From: a virus
IMG/VR virus record: IMGVR_UViG_3300022602_001896
Coordinates: 1 to 36,860 of that record
Direction: 5' to 3' (one strand)
Length of the DNA stretch: 36,860 nucleotides
Shown: positions 1 to 11,346 of the stretch, piece after piece
How positions within the stretch are numbered: the first letter of the stretch is position 1
Layout of the letters: each line of letters begins with the position of its first letter
Notes under the pieces: model-generated
What the model saw: the letters and a program-made list of their open reading frames with translations, nothing else
The model's database searches: none
What the model was told of the DNA's origin: nothing
Made by a program: the position numbers and the translations under genes

Positions 1-1
1 G

Positions 2-3000
2 TCAAATACACTATGGGATTTTGTTAATAGTGTTAATGATTGGGATTCTAACAGTTGGGATCAAACATTGTTTGATCAAACTGTTAATATTGAATTAACA
101 AATATATTATTAGCTCTTAAAAATAATATTTTTGTTGGTAATTTAAAAGTTAACTGGAATTTATTATTTTTTAAATCTGTTAAGTATGCTTTAACAGAAC
201 AGAAATTATTAGACTGGGCGTTTAAAACATCATTTATCAGTGTTACAAATAGTGCCGGTTCATTAACACAACCTCCTGTTTATAAATTACAAGACAGTAG
301 TTCTTACGAAAGTTATATTAAAGAAGTTAAACCTTACCATACACAAATAAGAACATTCACGGATAGTTACTCTAATTTAGATAATACCAATTCTCATGTA
401 ACAGATTTTGATTTACCTCCTGCTCCAGTTGGCAATGGATTTATTCCTATTGAAATTACTACAAACTTACCTAACACAAATACTTTAACAAATGTGTATC
501 CTTGGTTAGATTGGACTGACAATTATACATATAATATTGGAAGTATTGGAGTAACATACAGTGGAGAAAATTATATATATCCGCCAACTATAGAAATTAT
601 ATCTGCAAACGGGGATAGTGGAACTGGTGCTACAGCTGAAGCTTATATTTCATCTGGAAAACTTAGCCAGGTATTAGTTACAAGCACTGGAACAGGATAT
701 ACTCAAACTCCAACAGTTGTATTAAATTCTATTGCCAATGTATTAACTTTATTACAACCTGTTGATACAGGATCTGATGTGTTCTTTGTTAACACTCTTT
801 CAAATTGTTTAGTAGGTTATGTAATTGACAGTGAAGATTATTCAACTGTGCTACCTAACACAACAATTATTGAACTTGGATATGATTATGCTAGCCAACA
901 TGAATATTATATAAGATTATCGGCACCTGTTATAGATATTCTAAATTCTGGAACTTCTGTTATTGTACATAATTATTATTCTAATTTTGTTTCTGGAAGA
1001 GCTTATGCTCAATTAACAAACAACAAAGTTAGAAACAATTTAGTAGAACTAAAATTTGATAGAACTTCTGGAGCTGTAAATGCTTCTAACAGAACAGTTG
1101 AAGATTCATTTATATGCGATGGCAATACAACTGAATTTGTATTAACTTGGTTAGCTCAAGCAGATCAATTACAAATTAATATTACATTAAATGGCAATTA
1201 TGTACTGAGTGGTGATTATACTGTAGTCTATTATGAACAGTTAACAAATGGATATATGAAAAAATACAGTAAAATTGTGTTTTTAAATTATGTTCCCGAG
1301 TCTGGAAAAATTTTACATATTCAGTATATCAAGAGTATTGAATTATTCAATGCGGCTGAACGTTTAGCAAATATTATGCCATCTACAGATATAACTGATG
1401 TAATGACAGGATTAGAATATCCTGGATCTCAGTTAGAAGGTTTACCTTTTACCTATAGTACCATATGGGATGATAGTTGGAATGTTGACGACAGAGTAGG
1501 TAATGTAACTCAAGCATCTTCATATGATATAAATCCTTGGGCAACTGGAGTTGACAATTATAGTTTATCAACATTAGCGCAAACAGCATCTACTGGTACA
1601 AATACATTTTATATTTCAACAACAACTGGAATAAGTGTTGGACAGATAATCAATGTTATTAGCACAACTTCCAATGTTTGGAATACACCCATTGATGTAC
1701 AGAGTACAACAACTGGAGTTTATATTAATTCTGTAGCAGTTATATCCACAACTACAACTCAGATTACTGTTAATACCACAAGTAACCAAACAATATTATC
1801 AGGATCTATGGTTGAATTTTGGACTAGGGATCAATATGCTGGTGTAGATACAGCAGTAATTGGTGGTACATTTAGTAATGCTATTAGTATAGGTGCCTTG
1901 GGTGTCAATCCAAGCGATGTGATATTATCTGGTGATATGTTCCCTGTACCTGAAAATGGTTATGCTCCCGAAGAAATGATTCCGGGTCATATTGTTGATA
2001 GCCTGGCAATTAATGTTTATACAAAATCCTTATCTGGTGCTCCGTTGGTATATTCAAATTATTTTAATATAACTGCTGGTAATAATCCAACATCTATTAC
2101 ATTACCAGACTTTGTAGAAATAACATCAATCGCAAGTATTTCAGTTGTGTTTGAAAATAATATTCTTGATTATGTAGACGGAATTCCAAATAGTTTTCAA
2201 TTCACAGTAGATCAAACAACCGTAACCAATGTTTTAATTATTGGACCTCAATCTAATACTGGTATTGGCGGTTATACAATCGTTGGCATCGGTGGAGCTC
2301 AATCTGGAAATCAAGCAGGTGTTTTAGATAGTGCGACATTGGTAGTAGCCCCTGGCACAACTGATGCTGAATTAATGAGTTTTTATGATATTCAAACAGT
2401 TCATACAGCCACTGTTTATGTTAACGGAGTATCTATTCCGATGACAAGCCAATCGGGTGTAACAGGATTTACATTAGGCCCTAGTAGTCAATATAATGAT
2501 AGAGCATCTGTGTTCCTTCATGATGTTGATCCAAATGGTGTAAGAGTTGTGGCATGGTTCTTTGGAACAGAATATCAATATTTTAATGAAATAAATGAAC
2601 AAGATTTTTTATATTCTGATGGAACAGATGAACAACAATTCGAGGGCGTTAATAATACCTTACAAAATTTTAGAACATTTGTGGTAAAATATCCACCAGG
2701 CAATGTAGGACCTGAAGCACCACAAGCAATTGTTGAACTTGATATAGATGGATCAGGAATTTATCAAATTTTAAGACCTCCTGTGGTAAGTTATTATAAT
2801 GTTACTAATAATATCATTAGAGAATATTTAATTGACAATACTAGAGTAACACCCTTGGGTAATTTTAATTTAACCAATGTTAGAGTTTATGTTAATGGAA
2901 AATCTTTATTACCAGGATTTGATTTCATTGTAAATGATCCTGGAATTCAACCAGATTATCCTACTATCACCCGTAGTCCTACAGTTATTATTTCTCCTGG

Positions 3001-4507
3001 ATTAATTAAAAATGGCGATGTATTGGCAGTACTAGGAAAACCTGTAGATACATCTTTGTATGATTATGATATACAAGGAAATCAATTATCTATTGTTAGT
3101 GGTGTACTACAATCCAACTCTGTAATTAAGGTTATTACCTATACCAATCATGATAATATGTTCATGAGGGTTGATTCTTTTGTTGGACAACCAGATAGAC
3201 GATATAAAGTTAGTCGACCTGTATTATCAGACAATTATATCTGGGTATTGTGGAAAAAATCTGTAAATTATGGTTTTATACCTTTAGTTAATAAAGTTGA
3301 TTACACATTATTAGACGATGGTGTAACAATACAATTAAGTGATTCAATTTATATATCTTCAAACGACTCGTTGGAAATAAGAAGCATTGGTAGCCAGCAA
3401 TTGGCATTAACTACACTTGGCTATAGAATTTTTAATGATATATTTGATAGAACTCATTTTAAACGATTGAGCGCTAAAAATACAACTCGATTAACGCAAC
3501 CATTAAGTTTTACTGATACAGTAATACATGTAGCTGATGCCACAAAATTAAGTCCGCCAAATATAGACGAAAAAATTCCAGGAGTTGTATTAATTGACGG
3601 AGAACGTATTGAATATTATAAAGTTTATTATTCAAACGGTTCTTATATACTAAGTCAGTTGCGTAGGGCAACATTAGGAACAAGTCCAAAATTTTATTCT
3701 GATGTGAATACAAGTGTTATTGATCAAGGATTTGAACAAACAATTCCTTACAGTGAAAATGTTAACGTACAAAACACGTTTACAAATCATGCACAATCAA
3801 CTTATTCTATAAGTACATCATCTCAAATGTTGACAGTACCTTTTACTACATCTACAGTAATTAATGATGGAATAGTATTAACTACTAGCACGTTGGCAAC
3901 AAATCCGTTTATTAATGTAATGCCAGCATTAGGTACTATTGATCAAATAGAAGTATATTATGGTGGAAAACTACTAAGAAAAACAGGAATATTAGTTCAA
4001 GATACTACGTTATCGTATGATAATTTTGAAGTAACTTCTTACCTAACTACATCAAGTGTATCAACATTGCCAGTTAATTCTCCAATTGGAACAGCATATC
4101 TAGTAACAGCAACCAATCAAATTTGGGTACAAACAAATTCTAAAGAAGTTAGTGCTATCAATGGATTTATATATAAAGGATTAAATTATTTGCCACCAGA
4201 TTATACACTTACAATTACTAATTTTGTACAACAATTAACTTTGAATACCAATACGGTATACATAGAGGATAATGTTCGCTTAACTATTGTACAAAAACAG
4301 TTTTCTACGTTAACAAGTTGGAACGATGTAGTAAATAGTAATGAAACATTATCTTTGTTGAATAGTACATCTGCTCAAGCAAGATTCTTACAAAATAGCC
4401 CGGCACAGTTGCCAGACAATTACTATTACGGCGGCGACCCTGTATTAGAAGATGGAAGTGGCATACCATTATCAGATAGTAATAGCACACCGCTAGAAGG
4501 AATATAA
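2..4507 (+). CDS. Giant virion structural protein, tail/baseplate type (5' end cut by window edge)
   Basis: The frame is open from the first bases of the window, so the TTG at 68 is not the start and the gene begins upstream. At least 1,501 residues are visible. The protein is rich in Thr, Ser, Asn and Val with few Cys or Lys, as in beta-rich tail or baseplate proteins. The visible N-terminus has repeated Trp-Asp pairs. Around residue 1175 (counted from 68) is the stretch [13 protein letters not shown] followed by LRRATLGT, a motif I associate with very large structural proteins of marine T4-like phages. No enzymatic motif or membrane segment is seen. It ends one base before the ATG of the collagen-like gene, so the two are probably co-transcribed as late genes. 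The exact virion position is unknown. Confidence 0.8.
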   Translation, partial: SNTLWDFVNSVNDWDSNSWDQTLFDQTVNIELTNILLALKNNIFVGNLKVNWNLLFFKSVKYALTEQKLLDWAFKTSFISVTNSAGSLTQPPVYKLQDSSSYESYIKEVKPYHTQIRTFTDSYSNLDNTNSHVTDFDLPPAPVGNGFIPIEITTNLPNTNTLTNVYPWLDWTDNYTYNIGSIGVTYSGENYIYPPTIEIISANGDSGTGATAEAYISSGKLSQVLVTSTGTGYTQTPTVVLNSIANVLTLLQPVDTGSDVFFVNTLSNCLVGYVIDSEDYSTVLPNTTIIELGYDYASQHEYYIRLSAPVIDILNSGTSVIVHNYYSNFVSGRAYAQLTNNKVRNNLVELKFDRTSGAVNASNRTVEDSFICDGNTTEFVLTWLAQADQLQINITLNGNYVLSGDYTVVYYEQLTNGYMKKYSKIVFLNYVPESGKILHIQYIKSIELFNAAERLANIMPSTDITDVMTGLEYPGSQLEGLPFTYSTIWDDSWNVDDRVGNVTQASSYDINPWATGVDNYSLSTLAQTASTGTNTFYISTTTGISVGQIINVISTTSNVWNTPIDVQSTTTGVYINSVAVISTTTTQITVNTTSNQTILSGSMVEFWTRDQYAGVDTAVIGGTFSNAISIGALGVNPSDVILSGDMFPVPENGYAPEEMIPGHIVDSLAINVYTKSLSGAPLVYSNYFNITAGNNPTSITLPDFVEITSIASISVVFENNILDYVDGIPNSFQFTVDQTTVTNVLIIGPQSNTGIGGYTIVGIGGAQSGNQAGVLDSATLVVAPGTTDAELMSFYDIQTVHTATVYVNGVSIPMTSQSGVTGFTLGPSSQYNDRASVFLHDVDPNGVRVVAWFFGTEYQYFNEINEQDFLYSDGTDEQQFEGVNNTLQNFRTFVVKYPPGNVGPEAPQAIVELDIDGSGIYQILRPPVVSYYNVTNNIIREYLIDNTRVTPLGNFNLTNVRVYVNGKSLLPGFDFIVNDPGIQPDYPTITRSPTVIISPGLIKNGDVLAVLGKPVDTSLYDYDIQGNQLSIVSGVLQSNSVIKVITYTNHDNMFMRVDSFVGQPDRRYKVSRPVLSDNYIWVLWKKSVNYGFIPLVNKVDYTLLDDGVTIQLSDSIYISSNDSLEIRSIGSQQLALTTLGYRIFNDIFDRTHFKRLSAKNTTRLTQPLSFTDTVIHVADATKLSPPNIDEKIPGVVLIDGERIEYYKVYYSNGSYILSQLRRATLGTSPKFYSDVNTSVIDQGFEQTIPYSENVNVQNTFTNHAQSTYSISTSSQMLTVPFTTSTVINDGIVLTTSTLATNPFINVMPALGTIDQIEVYYGGKLLRKTGILVQDTTLSYDNFEVTSYLTTSSVSTLPVNSPIGTAYLVTATNQIWVQTNSKEVSAINGFIYKGLNYLPPDYTLTITNFVQQLTLNTNTVYIEDNVRLTIVQKQFSTLTSWNDVVNSNETLSLLNSTSAQARFLQNSPAQLPDNYYYGGDPVLEDGSGIPLSDSNSTPLEGI

Positions 4508-4508
4508 A

Positions 4509-5786
4509 ATGACACAAGTAAGTCAATTACCATTATTAGAAAATGCATCAGATCAAACATATTTCATAGTTGTTGATAATAAATTATCTAAACGATTATC
4601 AGTTGGATCTTTTGCTCAACAATTTTTAGTAGGTCCTATCGGTCCAAGTGGTCCAACTGGAGCTCAAGGTGTCCAAGGAGTTAGCGGTCCAGGCGGTGTT
4701 CCTGGACCACAAGGTCCGAGCGGTGCTCATGGTATACAAGGTCCACAAGGCCCAAGTGGACTGCCGAGTAATATAAGTGGTCCTCCTGGACATAGCGGTC
4801 CAAGTGGATCTCCGGGTCCTCAAGGTCCTTCAGGATCTCCGAGTTTTACTCCAGGTCCTCCTGGACCAAGCGGTCCTTCTGGACCAAGCGGTCCTATAAG
4901 TAATATTAGTGGTCCAAGCGGATCTTTTGGACCAAGCGGGCCAAGTGGTGTTCGTGGACCAAGTGGTCCAAGCGGTCCTGCTGGAGGCCCTATTGGTCCA
5001 AGCGGTCCAAGCGGTCCAAGCGGTTCATCGAGTAATATATCTGGACCAAGTGGACCAAGTGGTCCGATGAGCGATATTAGCGGTCCAAGCGGTCCAAGCG
5101 GTCCTGCTGGCGTAAGTGGTCCAAGCGGTGCTCCAAGCAATATATCTGGTCCTGCTGGTCCAAGCGGTCCAACTGGAGCTCAAGGATACACTGGTCCAAG
5201 CGGTCCACAGGGTGCTACTGGAAATCAAGGACCGAGTGGACCTAGTGGAAGTCAAGGTATTCAAGGTCCTATTGGCAACCAAGGTCCAAGTGGTCCAAGC
5301 GGTCCAAGCGGCCCTCGGGGAGTAGGAGTTCCAATTGGAGGAAATACTGGACAGGTATTAGCAAAGGCATCGAGTGCTGATTCTGATACAGTTTGGACAA
5401 CAGGTGGGTTAAGTAATAGAACTTTTAAAACAGGATCAACAGCAAGTCTTTCTAACAATACAACAGCATCAATTACTATAAGTGTGGCTAAATCGTATGT
5501 ATTACTTGCAGTTCAAACAAATGTAGCTGCCTGGGTAAGATTATACACAGATCCATCTAGCCTGTCAGCGGATTCTTCTAGAGCACAAGGAACTGACCCA
5601 ACACCAGGCACTGGGATTATTGCTGAAGTTATTACTACAGGAGCAACAACTCAATTGGTAACTCCTGGAGCATTTGGATTTAATTATGATTCTCCACCTA
5701 CACAAAATGTCTATGCGTCGATAACAAATATTTCTGGATCAGTTAATGTTGTGACAATTGGTCTTAATGTATTACCATTAGAATAA
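4509..5786 (+). CDS. Collagen-like fibre protein
   Basis: A 425-residue protein in three parts. Residues 1-41 are a short head that probably attaches to the virion. Residues 42-271 are Gly-X-Y repeats dominated by GPSGPSGP, expected to form a collagen-type triple helix. Residues 272-425 hold a linker containing [19 protein letters not shown] and a beta-rich C-terminal domain that probably drives trimerisation. The triplet register is broken repeatedly by near-identical NISG-type insertions (SNIS near 87, 131, 175 and 210, SDIS near 188), which should act as hinges. Collagen-like stretches are common in phage fibres. The gene starts two bases after the preceding stop codon and is followed after one base by the hydrolase-domain gene, so all three probably belong to one tail-tip or fibre assembly. 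Prolines could not be hydroxylated by a known phage enzyme, although a 2OG oxygenase is encoded at 23616-24233. Confidence 0.88.
   Translation: MTQVSQLPLLENASDQTYFIVVDNKLSKRLSVGSFAQQFLVGPIGPSGPTGAQGVQGVSGPGGVPGPQGPSGAHGIQGPQGPSGLPSNISGPPGHSGPSGSPGPQGPSGSPSFTPGPPGPSGPSGPSGPISNISGPSGSFGPSGPSGVRGPSGPSGPAGGPIGPSGPSGPSGSSSNISGPSGPSGPMSDISGPSGPSGPAGVSGPSGAPSNISGPAGPSGPTGAQGYTGPSGPQGATGNQGPSGPSGSQGIQGPIGNQGPSGPSGPSGPRGVGVPIGGNTGQVLAKASSADSDTVWTTGGLSNRTFKTGSTASLSNNTTASITISVAKSYVLLAVQTNVAAWVRLYTDPSSLSADSSRAQGTDPTPGTGIIAEVITTGATTQLVTPGAFGFNYDSPPTQNVYASITNISGSVNVVTIGLNVLPLE
4632..5321 (+). repeat. Tandem Gly-Pro-Ser codon repeats of the collagen-like region
   Basis: The DNA is built from tandem 9-base units of the type GGTCCAAGC, with variants, interrupted by units encoding NISG. 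The repeat is translated in frame as Gly-X-Y. Its purity at DNA level makes slippage or recombination length variation likely. It generates long spurious reading frames on the opposite strand. Confidence 0.85.
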
Positions 5787-5787
5787 T

Positions 5788-7830
5788 ATGACACCAATTT
5801 CATACAGTAATATACCGTACGGTACAGATGGGTTACAACTTGTTGATGTAGTTGTTCCAGCATCGTGGAACGCCATAACAAATCAAGGAGTTCCTCCGTT
5901 AGGAGTTGTACTTTGGATTCACGGGGGCGGGTGGAGTGGTGGTGATAAATCAACGGAAACTGTACCAGCAACTATAGCCAGTGCTGGATATATTGTTGTT
6001 AATGCCAACTATCGATTAACAGCAACTTCTACTCAAGATCCTAGTCCAACAGGATTTTTTCCAAATAATGTTAGTGATATAAAAACTATACTTAGATATT
6101 TGTTAATAGATGGAGCTGGAGGAACAGAAGCACCACTTAGTGCACAATCATATTGGCTTATCTTGCGCGAGTATGTTAGACAATATGGATTGGTAGTATC
6201 CGGAGCATCTGCTGGAGGACATCTCTCAACTATTGGCGTATTTGAACATGCGGTAGACAGCGGAGGTGTATGGCCGAATGCTGTTGTAAATTTTGTTGGA
6301 CCAATGAATTTAAATACCACAGGGGTTGGAGATCCAGTAAATCCAGTAGGCTCTACAGGTGTTTCTTTAATTAATCAGTATACACAAAATAATAGCACAA
6401 ATGTCTTACTGGCCAGTCCTTATTATAGAAGACCTGTATACCAAGGTATTTCAAATTATTATACAAATAACTGTCAATTTTATTTTTGGTATAATACCAA
6501 TGATACATTGGTTCCATTGACATCTTCTATACCTTTTGCTAATGCTTTAAGTAGCGATTTACCTGGTCGTGTTTTTATTACTCAGGTAACTGAAGGATCG
6601 CCTGTGTTAGGTTCGGGTGGATACCCTACGCAGTATGTTGCTGAACACTATGTAGTAAGTGATCTTGGACTTGTATTATTAAGCAAAATTAATACTACAA
6701 GTTTGTTTAGAGGATTAACATATCCGTTTGTTGAAGAAAAATTACGACCAACAGGCGGACAAGTTTTTCCAAGACCTGTTATTAATAGAAATTCTATCAA
6801 TACCTTAACACTAAGTCCAAACTCTAGTTCGCTTACAAAATTAGCTAACGGTAATATAGAATTGCCATCGGGGACATCTAACATTTCTTATAGTGTCACA
6901 TTTTCTGTATCTGGAGGATCGTCGCCTTATAGATTTAGTTCTAGTGTGTTGCCTGCTGGATTAACACTCAGTTCAGGTGGAAACTTAACTGGTACTCCGA
7001 CAGTTCAAGGGTACTATTATTTTAGAGTCACTGCTATTGATTCGGTGGGAGAACTAGTATATTTAATGTATCAATTAACCATTACAGGACCTGCTGTATC
7101 TTTTACTCCTCCTCCGTTGGCAATTGGAGATTTTAGAGTTGGACACTATCCAACAACAGATCAACTATATTTTAATGACTATTATGATTATAGTATTCCT
7201 GGTGTTGGTGCTGGAGTAGGTACACTTTTTAATCCTTACGAAGAAGGCGGAGTTGTTATAAACAAAGAAGGTACCTATGTTTATGTTGAGGATGAAGTAT
7301 TGTGGGTTCCGGGTAATAACGGATTTCTTAAGCCTACTGGTGCTGATCTACAAGCTATAGTTAATTACTGGAAATTACAAGGTAAAGGAACAGTCATTGC
7401 TGTTACCCCTGCCACTGAACTCATAAGTGGTGTGCCAAGAAATACCGTATGGACAGAAGCACAAAGAGCTGATGTTATAGCAGTAGATCCATATCTATTA
7501 ACAGGCTTTATACCGGCTTTTAATAATAATAATAGTACCATTAACCAAACTAGTATTACAAACACCATTAATGGATTAATAGCATGGACACAAAGTTGGA
7601 TAACATTAGCACAATCTGGTGGAAAACAAGTTATTTTGATTACACAGGGAATTGTTGAGCCATCTTTGGCATCTTATGTTAGTCAATATTTACTAGCACA
7701 ATATAGTACTTTTACTAGAAGTCAAATTAAACAACGTGTACCATTTGGTATAGATTTAATTGGAGACTCAGAACAAGGGTCGTATGTTGCTGTTGATGTA
7801 ACTCCCTATCAAACAGCATATCCGCTCTAA
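5788..7830 (+). CDS. Virion-associated alpha/beta-hydrolase (esterase-like) fused to Ig-like and C-terminal domains
   Basis: A 680-residue multidomain protein. Residues 1-305 look like an alpha/beta hydrolase of the acetyl-esterase/BD-FAE type. The oxyanion-hole motif HGGGW is at 45-49, the nucleophile elbow GASAG at 139-143 with Ser141, a probable acid Asp239 in NTND, and a probable His287 in AEHY. Residues about 345-435 match putative-Ig (He_PIG) domains, including LPAGLTLSSGG and LTGTPT. Residues about 436-680 form a further domain with alternating strands and helices that I cannot name; a sugar-hydrolase-like fold is possible. The gene sits directly after the collagen-like gene with a one-base gap. 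The likely role is removing ester (for example acetyl) groups from a surface polysaccharide during adsorption, by analogy with phage tailspike esterases. The substrate is not deducible. Confidence 0.82.
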   Translation: MTPISYSNIPYGTDGLQLVDVVVPASWNAITNQGVPPLGVVLWIHGGGWSGGDKSTETVPATIASAGYIVVNANYRLTATSTQDPSPTGFFPNNVSDIKTILRYLLIDGAGGTEAPLSAQSYWLILREYVRQYGLVVSGASAGGHLSTIGVFEHAVDSGGVWPNAVVNFVGPMNLNTTGVGDPVNPVGSTGVSLINQYTQNNSTNVLLASPYYRRPVYQGISNYYTNNCQFYFWYNTNDTLVPLTSSIPFANALSSDLPGRVFITQVTEGSPVLGSGGYPTQYVAEHYVVSDLGLVLLSKINTTSLFRGLTYPFVEEKLRPTGGQVFPRPVINRNSINTLTLSPNSSSLTKLANGNIELPSGTSNISYSVTFSVSGGSSPYRFSSSVLPAGLTLSSGGNLTGTPTVQGYYYFRVTAIDSVGELVYLMYQLTITGPAVSFTPPPLAIGDFRVGHYPTTDQLYFNDYYDYSIPGVGAGVGTLFNPYEEGGVVINKEGTYVYVEDEVLWVPGNNGFLKPTGADLQAIVNYWKLQGKGTVIAVTPATELISGVPRNTVWTEAQRADVIAVDPYLLTGFIPAFNNNNSTINQTSITNTINGLIAWTQSWITLAQSGGKQVILITQGIVEPSLASYVSQYLLAQYSTFTRSQIKQRVPFGIDLIGDSEQGSYVAVDVTPYQTAYPL

Positions 7831-7848
7831 ATCAACTACTTTAATTTA

Positions 7849-8511
7849 ATGATAAATATCACTATGGACAATAATAATAAAATGGAACAACCTCAGCAAA
7901 CCCCTAAAACTAATGAACACGGTACGTTCAGCGTTCAAGGACATATAAAGATTTTTGATCCTATGACCAAAGAAGTGTTTATTGACAAACGTAATGCTAT
8001 TAATTATGAAAATATGGCCATAGCATTGGCTCAGGGTGTTAGTAATCAAGGATACGGATTTATTGCTGAAATGTGTTTTGGTAATGGCGGAACTCGTGTA
8101 GATCAAACAGGAATCATTACGTATCTAACACCTAATGTTATTGGATCTTCGGCTAATCTTTATAATCAAACGTATTCAAAAGTAGTTGATGCCAATCAAA
8201 CATCTGACTTAGATCCTAGTAGAAATTTCATGGAAGTTCGACATGTTGCTGGTACATATTATGCTGATGTATTTGTAAATTGTTTATTAGACTTTGGGGA
8301 GCCAAGTGGACAAAATGCGTTTGATAACGCAACAAATACTGATGGAACTTATGTATTTGATGAGCTAGGACTAAGAGGTTATAGTGCCGATGGTCCGGGA
8401 ACAGGTCCTCTGTTGACACATGTTATTTTTCATCCTGTACAAAAAAGTTTGAATAGATTAATACAGGTAGAATATACAGTTAGAATTCAAAGTTTAACTA
8501 CCGGAATATAA
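7849..8511 (+). CDS. Conserved T4-like phage virion-type protein, function unknown
   Basis: A 220-residue soluble protein without recognisable catalytic motifs. After a Gln/Asn-rich N-terminus it contains GTFSVQGHIKIFDPMTKEVF, a beta-rich middle, and a C-terminus ending in strands such as IQVEYTVRIQ. It lies inside the late fibre block and ends one base before the collar-domain gene, so a structural or fibre-assembly role is likely. The start is uncertain. ATG 7849, ATG 7864 and ATG 7882 are in frame and none has a clear Shine-Dalgarno sequence. A late-promoter-like GATAAATA overlaps the first ATG, which favours 7864 or 7882. Confidence 0.75.
   Translation: MINITMDNNNKMEQPQQTPKTNEHGTFSVQGHIKIFDPMTKEVFIDKRNAINYENMAIALAQGVSNQGYGFIAEMCFGNGGTRVDQTGIITYLTPNVIGSSANLYNQTYSKVVDANQTSDLDPSRNFMEVRHVAGTYYADVFVNCLLDFGEPSGQNAFDNATNTDGTYVFDELGLRGYSADGPGTGPLLTHVIFHPVQKSLNRLIQVEYTVRIQSLTTGI
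7851..7858 (+). promoter_or_regulatory. Possible T4-type late promoter motif GATAAATA
   Basis: GATAAATA fits the NATAAATA late motif of T4-like phages. It lies at the head of the 220-residue virion-type gene and overlaps its first possible ATG. A transcript from here would start close to the ATG at 7864. A short AT-rich motif can occur by chance, so confidence is low. Confidence 0.35.
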
Positions 8512-8512
8512 C

Positions 8513-10081
8513 ATGTCGTATACAATTAATTTTTCAGATCCAACTAGCACATCGACTATAATAGTTCCGGATATGCCTCCGGGTATCAATACAGTTGATA
8601 CCAGTTTAAACTTAATTGGAAAAGGTTATCCTAATTATGGTCAAAAAACTGCTGAAAATTTCTTACATCTTTTAGAAAATTTTGCCAACGCTTTACCGCC
8701 CCCTAACGCAATTACTGGACAATTATGGTATGATACCAGTGATCCAAATAATAAAATTTTAAAAGTTAGACAGTCAACTGATATTGACAATTGGTCTAAT
8801 GTAAGTGGAATCTATCAACAAGCAATAGATCCAAGTACTGATCCTTTTGCTTCATTAAAAATAGGTGATATATGGATTGATACAAGCCGTAATCAGCTTA
8901 AAATATATACGGGTGCTACATGGATCTTAATTGGTCCGCAGACAGCAAATTTAGGATCTGGGAACACTCCTACTGCATCTACCAATGGTCCGTATCCATC
9001 TAATCTTAATGATAATATTGGCGGAAATCATGATGTGATTATTAACTTTGTTGATGGTAATCCTGTTGCTATTATTTCAGCATCTTCTTTTACTCCTAAT
9101 CCTACAATACTTGGATTTGGTAATATTAAAGCAGGTATTAATTTAGTTTCTGGAAGTGTCTATAATGGTATTGCTACTGCCGCTCAAAATTTATATGTAA
9201 ACAATGCTGTTGTTACAGCAACTAATTTTTTAAGAGCAGATAGTACAAATGTAACATCGCAACAATTTTTTATTCAAAATGATGCTGGTTTATTTTTAGG
9301 ATCAGATTTAAGTTTTGGTATTACAAAAAAATCAGGTTCTACTTTGTTGACAAACACAACTCCTGGTGGAACAATTCAAATACAAGCAACTACACCTACT
9401 CCGTCGGCATCAACTTCTACAATAATCACAATAGATTATAAATCTGTTGTAATTAATTCAGGTACTGTTTTAACAGTGAGTGGAGAAAGTTTGTTACAAG
9501 GAGTTACTGCTTCTCTTATAACTGCTACAACAGCAACAATTACAAGCAATATATCAATTGGAGGAACTGTAAATGCCACAACGGCTACAGTATCAAGTAA
9601 TGTAACACTCGGTGGTAATGTATTACCGACTGCGAATTTTGTTAGTGATCTAGGATCTCAGACAAATGGATTTAATCATTTGTATGCTCGTTATATTGGA
9701 ACACAAACATCTAATATATATGGAACAGTATATGGAAATCTTGAAGGTCAGCTGATAGGTCCAATAACCGCAAATTCTGTATCAGCAGTTTCTGTATCAA
9801 ATACTGTTACATCGTACATGACAGTAGCGGCACTTGATACAAGTATAAATGTATTATCTCAAATTCCTTATGCTCTTGTTGTGCCGGGTATGATGATGGT
9901 ATGGGCAAATACAACTCCTCCTCCGGGATGGTTAGTATGTAATGGCACACATGCTGATAAAGCAACTTATCCAGCACTGTACAATGCTTTAATTGGCTCG
10001 GGATATCAAAGATCTACTTACGTACAACTTCCAAATCCAACTTCTATAGATGGTAATTCAATCTGGATTATAAAATATTAA
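8513..10081 (+). CDS. Tail fibre protein with C-terminal phage tail-collar domain (gp12-like)
   Basis: A 522-residue protein. The N-terminal ~140 residues contain a duplicated attachment motif (GQLWYDT near 74, GDIWIDT near 122, each followed by a short LKV/LKIY strand) that is shared with the genes at 10083 and 11740. The centre is Thr/Ser-rich and repetitive, including runs of ATTATITSN-like units expected to form a beta-helical or trimeric shaft. The last 69 residues (454-522) match the phage tail collar domain: VPGMMMVWANTTPPPGWLVC, then a CNG, then ATYPALYNALIG. In T4 this domain is found in the short tail fibre gp12. It starts one base after the previous stop and ends one base before the next ATG. 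A late virion function in host binding is likely. Confidence 0.83.
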   Translation: MSYTINFSDPTSTSTIIVPDMPPGINTVDTSLNLIGKGYPNYGQKTAENFLHLLENFANALPPPNAITGQLWYDTSDPNNKILKVRQSTDIDNWSNVSGIYQQAIDPSTDPFASLKIGDIWIDTSRNQLKIYTGATWILIGPQTANLGSGNTPTASTNGPYPSNLNDNIGGNHDVIINFVDGNPVAIISASSFTPNPTILGFGNIKAGINLVSGSVYNGIATAAQNLYVNNAVVTATNFLRADSTNVTSQQFFIQNDAGLFLGSDLSFGITKKSGSTLLTNTTPGGTIQIQATTPTPSASTSTIITIDYKSVVINSGTVLTVSGESLLQGVTASLITATTATITSNISIGGTVNATTATVSSNVTLGGNVLPTANFVSDLGSQTNGFNHLYARYIGTQTSNIYGTVYGNLEGQLIGPITANSVSAVSVSNTVTSYMTVAALDTSINVLSQIPYALVVPGMMMVWANTTPPPGWLVCNGTHADKATYPALYNALIGSGYQRSTYVQLPNPTSIDGNSIWIIKY

Positions 10082-10082
10082 T

Positions 10083-11336
10083 ATGGCATACACTATACTA
10101 AAACCTGATGGCACAATTTTAACATTAATAGCAGACGGAACTGTTGATAACAATAGTACAAGTCTAACATTAATTGGAAAAAATTATTCTGGATATGGTA
10201 CATATTTTAACGATAACTTTGTTACTCTATTGGTAAATTCTGCCCAAAGCGTTAATAATCCTCCACGCAGTCCGTTAGTTGGTCAATTATGGTACGATAC
10301 AACAAATAAAAAATTAAAAATTTATGACAATGGAGTTTTTACTTCTGTTAGTGGCGCAGAATTATATGGTTCTAAACCCGAAGGCACCGCTGGGGATATT
10401 TGGTATGATACCACAAATGGTCAAGCATATATAAACACAGGAAGTGATTTTTCTCTAGTTGGTCCTATAATTCCTAAACAATATGGACAAACTGGATGGT
10501 ACGTACCTGGAACAGTAACTGACACAAATGGCAGTACACAACAAGTTGGATTTTTAAAGAACTTCAATCAGGTTATTGGAGTAATGAGTAACGCAGAATT
10601 TGACATGTCTGCTGATAGTTACTCAACCTATATAAGTGCTCCGTATCTAGCTGCCAGTACCACAACAAGCACAACAGTATTAGGTTTAACAATATATGGG
10701 GATATTGCCTACACAGGAAGAATTACATCAAAGTATTTTTCTTTACAGGTTAATATTGACGATTTAAATGTTAATACGCAAACTGGTAACGCCAATCGAG
10801 ATGTTGATAATATAACACAGGTTTCAAATCAAAATAACGAAATTTGTAGTAATTGGTTAACAAAAATGTTTCCACCAACAGGAAGCTCATTGACTACACT
10901 TTATCAAGAAGCCGGAATACCAATTGATTCAGAAGCCAGAGTGCTATGCCAATATGGTGTATATAACAATACAAGTCAAAATGGACTTCAAGTTAGACGT
11001 TTTAGAGTTAATGAATTAAATGCGTGGGTTCCTTATCCAACAGTTCCGACTTATAGTGTTGCCGCTACTGCTCCAGTTGGCACAGATACTATATCGTTAT
11101 CTTTAATAAGTGATTATAGTATTATTACGCCTGGGATAAATGTTTATTATATACCTGGAACTGTATCAACTAAATTTTCTAATACAAATTTCACAACGGT
11201 TTTATCTACAGCAACTACGATGAGTTATTTTAATGTACAATTAAGTTCAACAATTACATCGTCTATTGCTGTCGGCGAAACAGTTTGTTTTAATATATCT
11301 AATCAAGCAGTTCCTAATTTAGTAAATTTATCATAA
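10083..11336 (+). CDS. Tail fibre protein, paralogue of the flanking fibre genes
   Basis: A 417-residue protein whose first ~135 residues are paralogous to those of the 8513 and 11740 genes. It starts MAYTILKPDGT, then LTLIGKNYSGYG, GQLWYDTTNKKLKIY and GDIWYDTTNGQAYI. The rest differs. A central region includes DINDLNVNTQTGN-like Asn/Thr-rich sequence, and the C-terminus is a beta-rich Thr/Ser domain ending in NLVNLS. No collar or C1q-like domain is apparent. The pattern of a shared N-terminus and divergent C-termini suggests that several proteins dock to the same virion site and carry different receptor-facing parts. It begins one base after the collar gene's stop codon, with no convincing ribosome binding site. 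Confidence 0.75.
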   Translation: MAYTILKPDGTILTLIADGTVDNNSTSLTLIGKNYSGYGTYFNDNFVTLLVNSAQSVNNPPRSPLVGQLWYDTTNKKLKIYDNGVFTSVSGAELYGSKPEGTAGDIWYDTTNGQAYINTGSDFSLVGPIIPKQYGQTGWYVPGTVTDTNGSTQQVGFLKNFNQVIGVMSNAEFDMSADSYSTYISAPYLAASTTTSTTVLGLTIYGDIAYTGRITSKYFSLQVNIDDLNVNTQTGNANRDVDNITQVSNQNNEICSNWLTKMFPPTGSSLTTLYQEAGIPIDSEARVLCQYGVYNNTSQNGLQVRRFRVNELNAWVPYPTVPTYSVAATAPVGTDTISLSLISDYSIITPGINVYYIPGTVSTKFSNTNFTTVLSTATTMSYFNVQLSSTITSSIAVGETVCFNISNQAVPNLVNLS

Positions 11337-11346
11337 AGAGACTATA

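Noticed and set aside
68-70. TTG as translation start of the giant virion protein
   Set aside because: The same frame is open and of the same composition back to base 2, so the gene runs off the left edge.
1549-1575. TTGACA on the plus strand inside the giant virion gene
   Set aside because: No -10 box occurs at suitable spacing, and it lies within coding sequence of a late gene.
4632-5321. Repeat array that might be taken for CRISPR
   Set aside because: The repeats are 9-base in-frame codon repeats without unique spacers and encode Gly-Pro-Ser.
4626-5458. Several opposite- and alternative-frame reading frames in the collagen-like region, including one rich in GPLGPLGP
   Set aside because: They are by-products of the 9-base repeats of the collagen-like gene and lack start signals or context.
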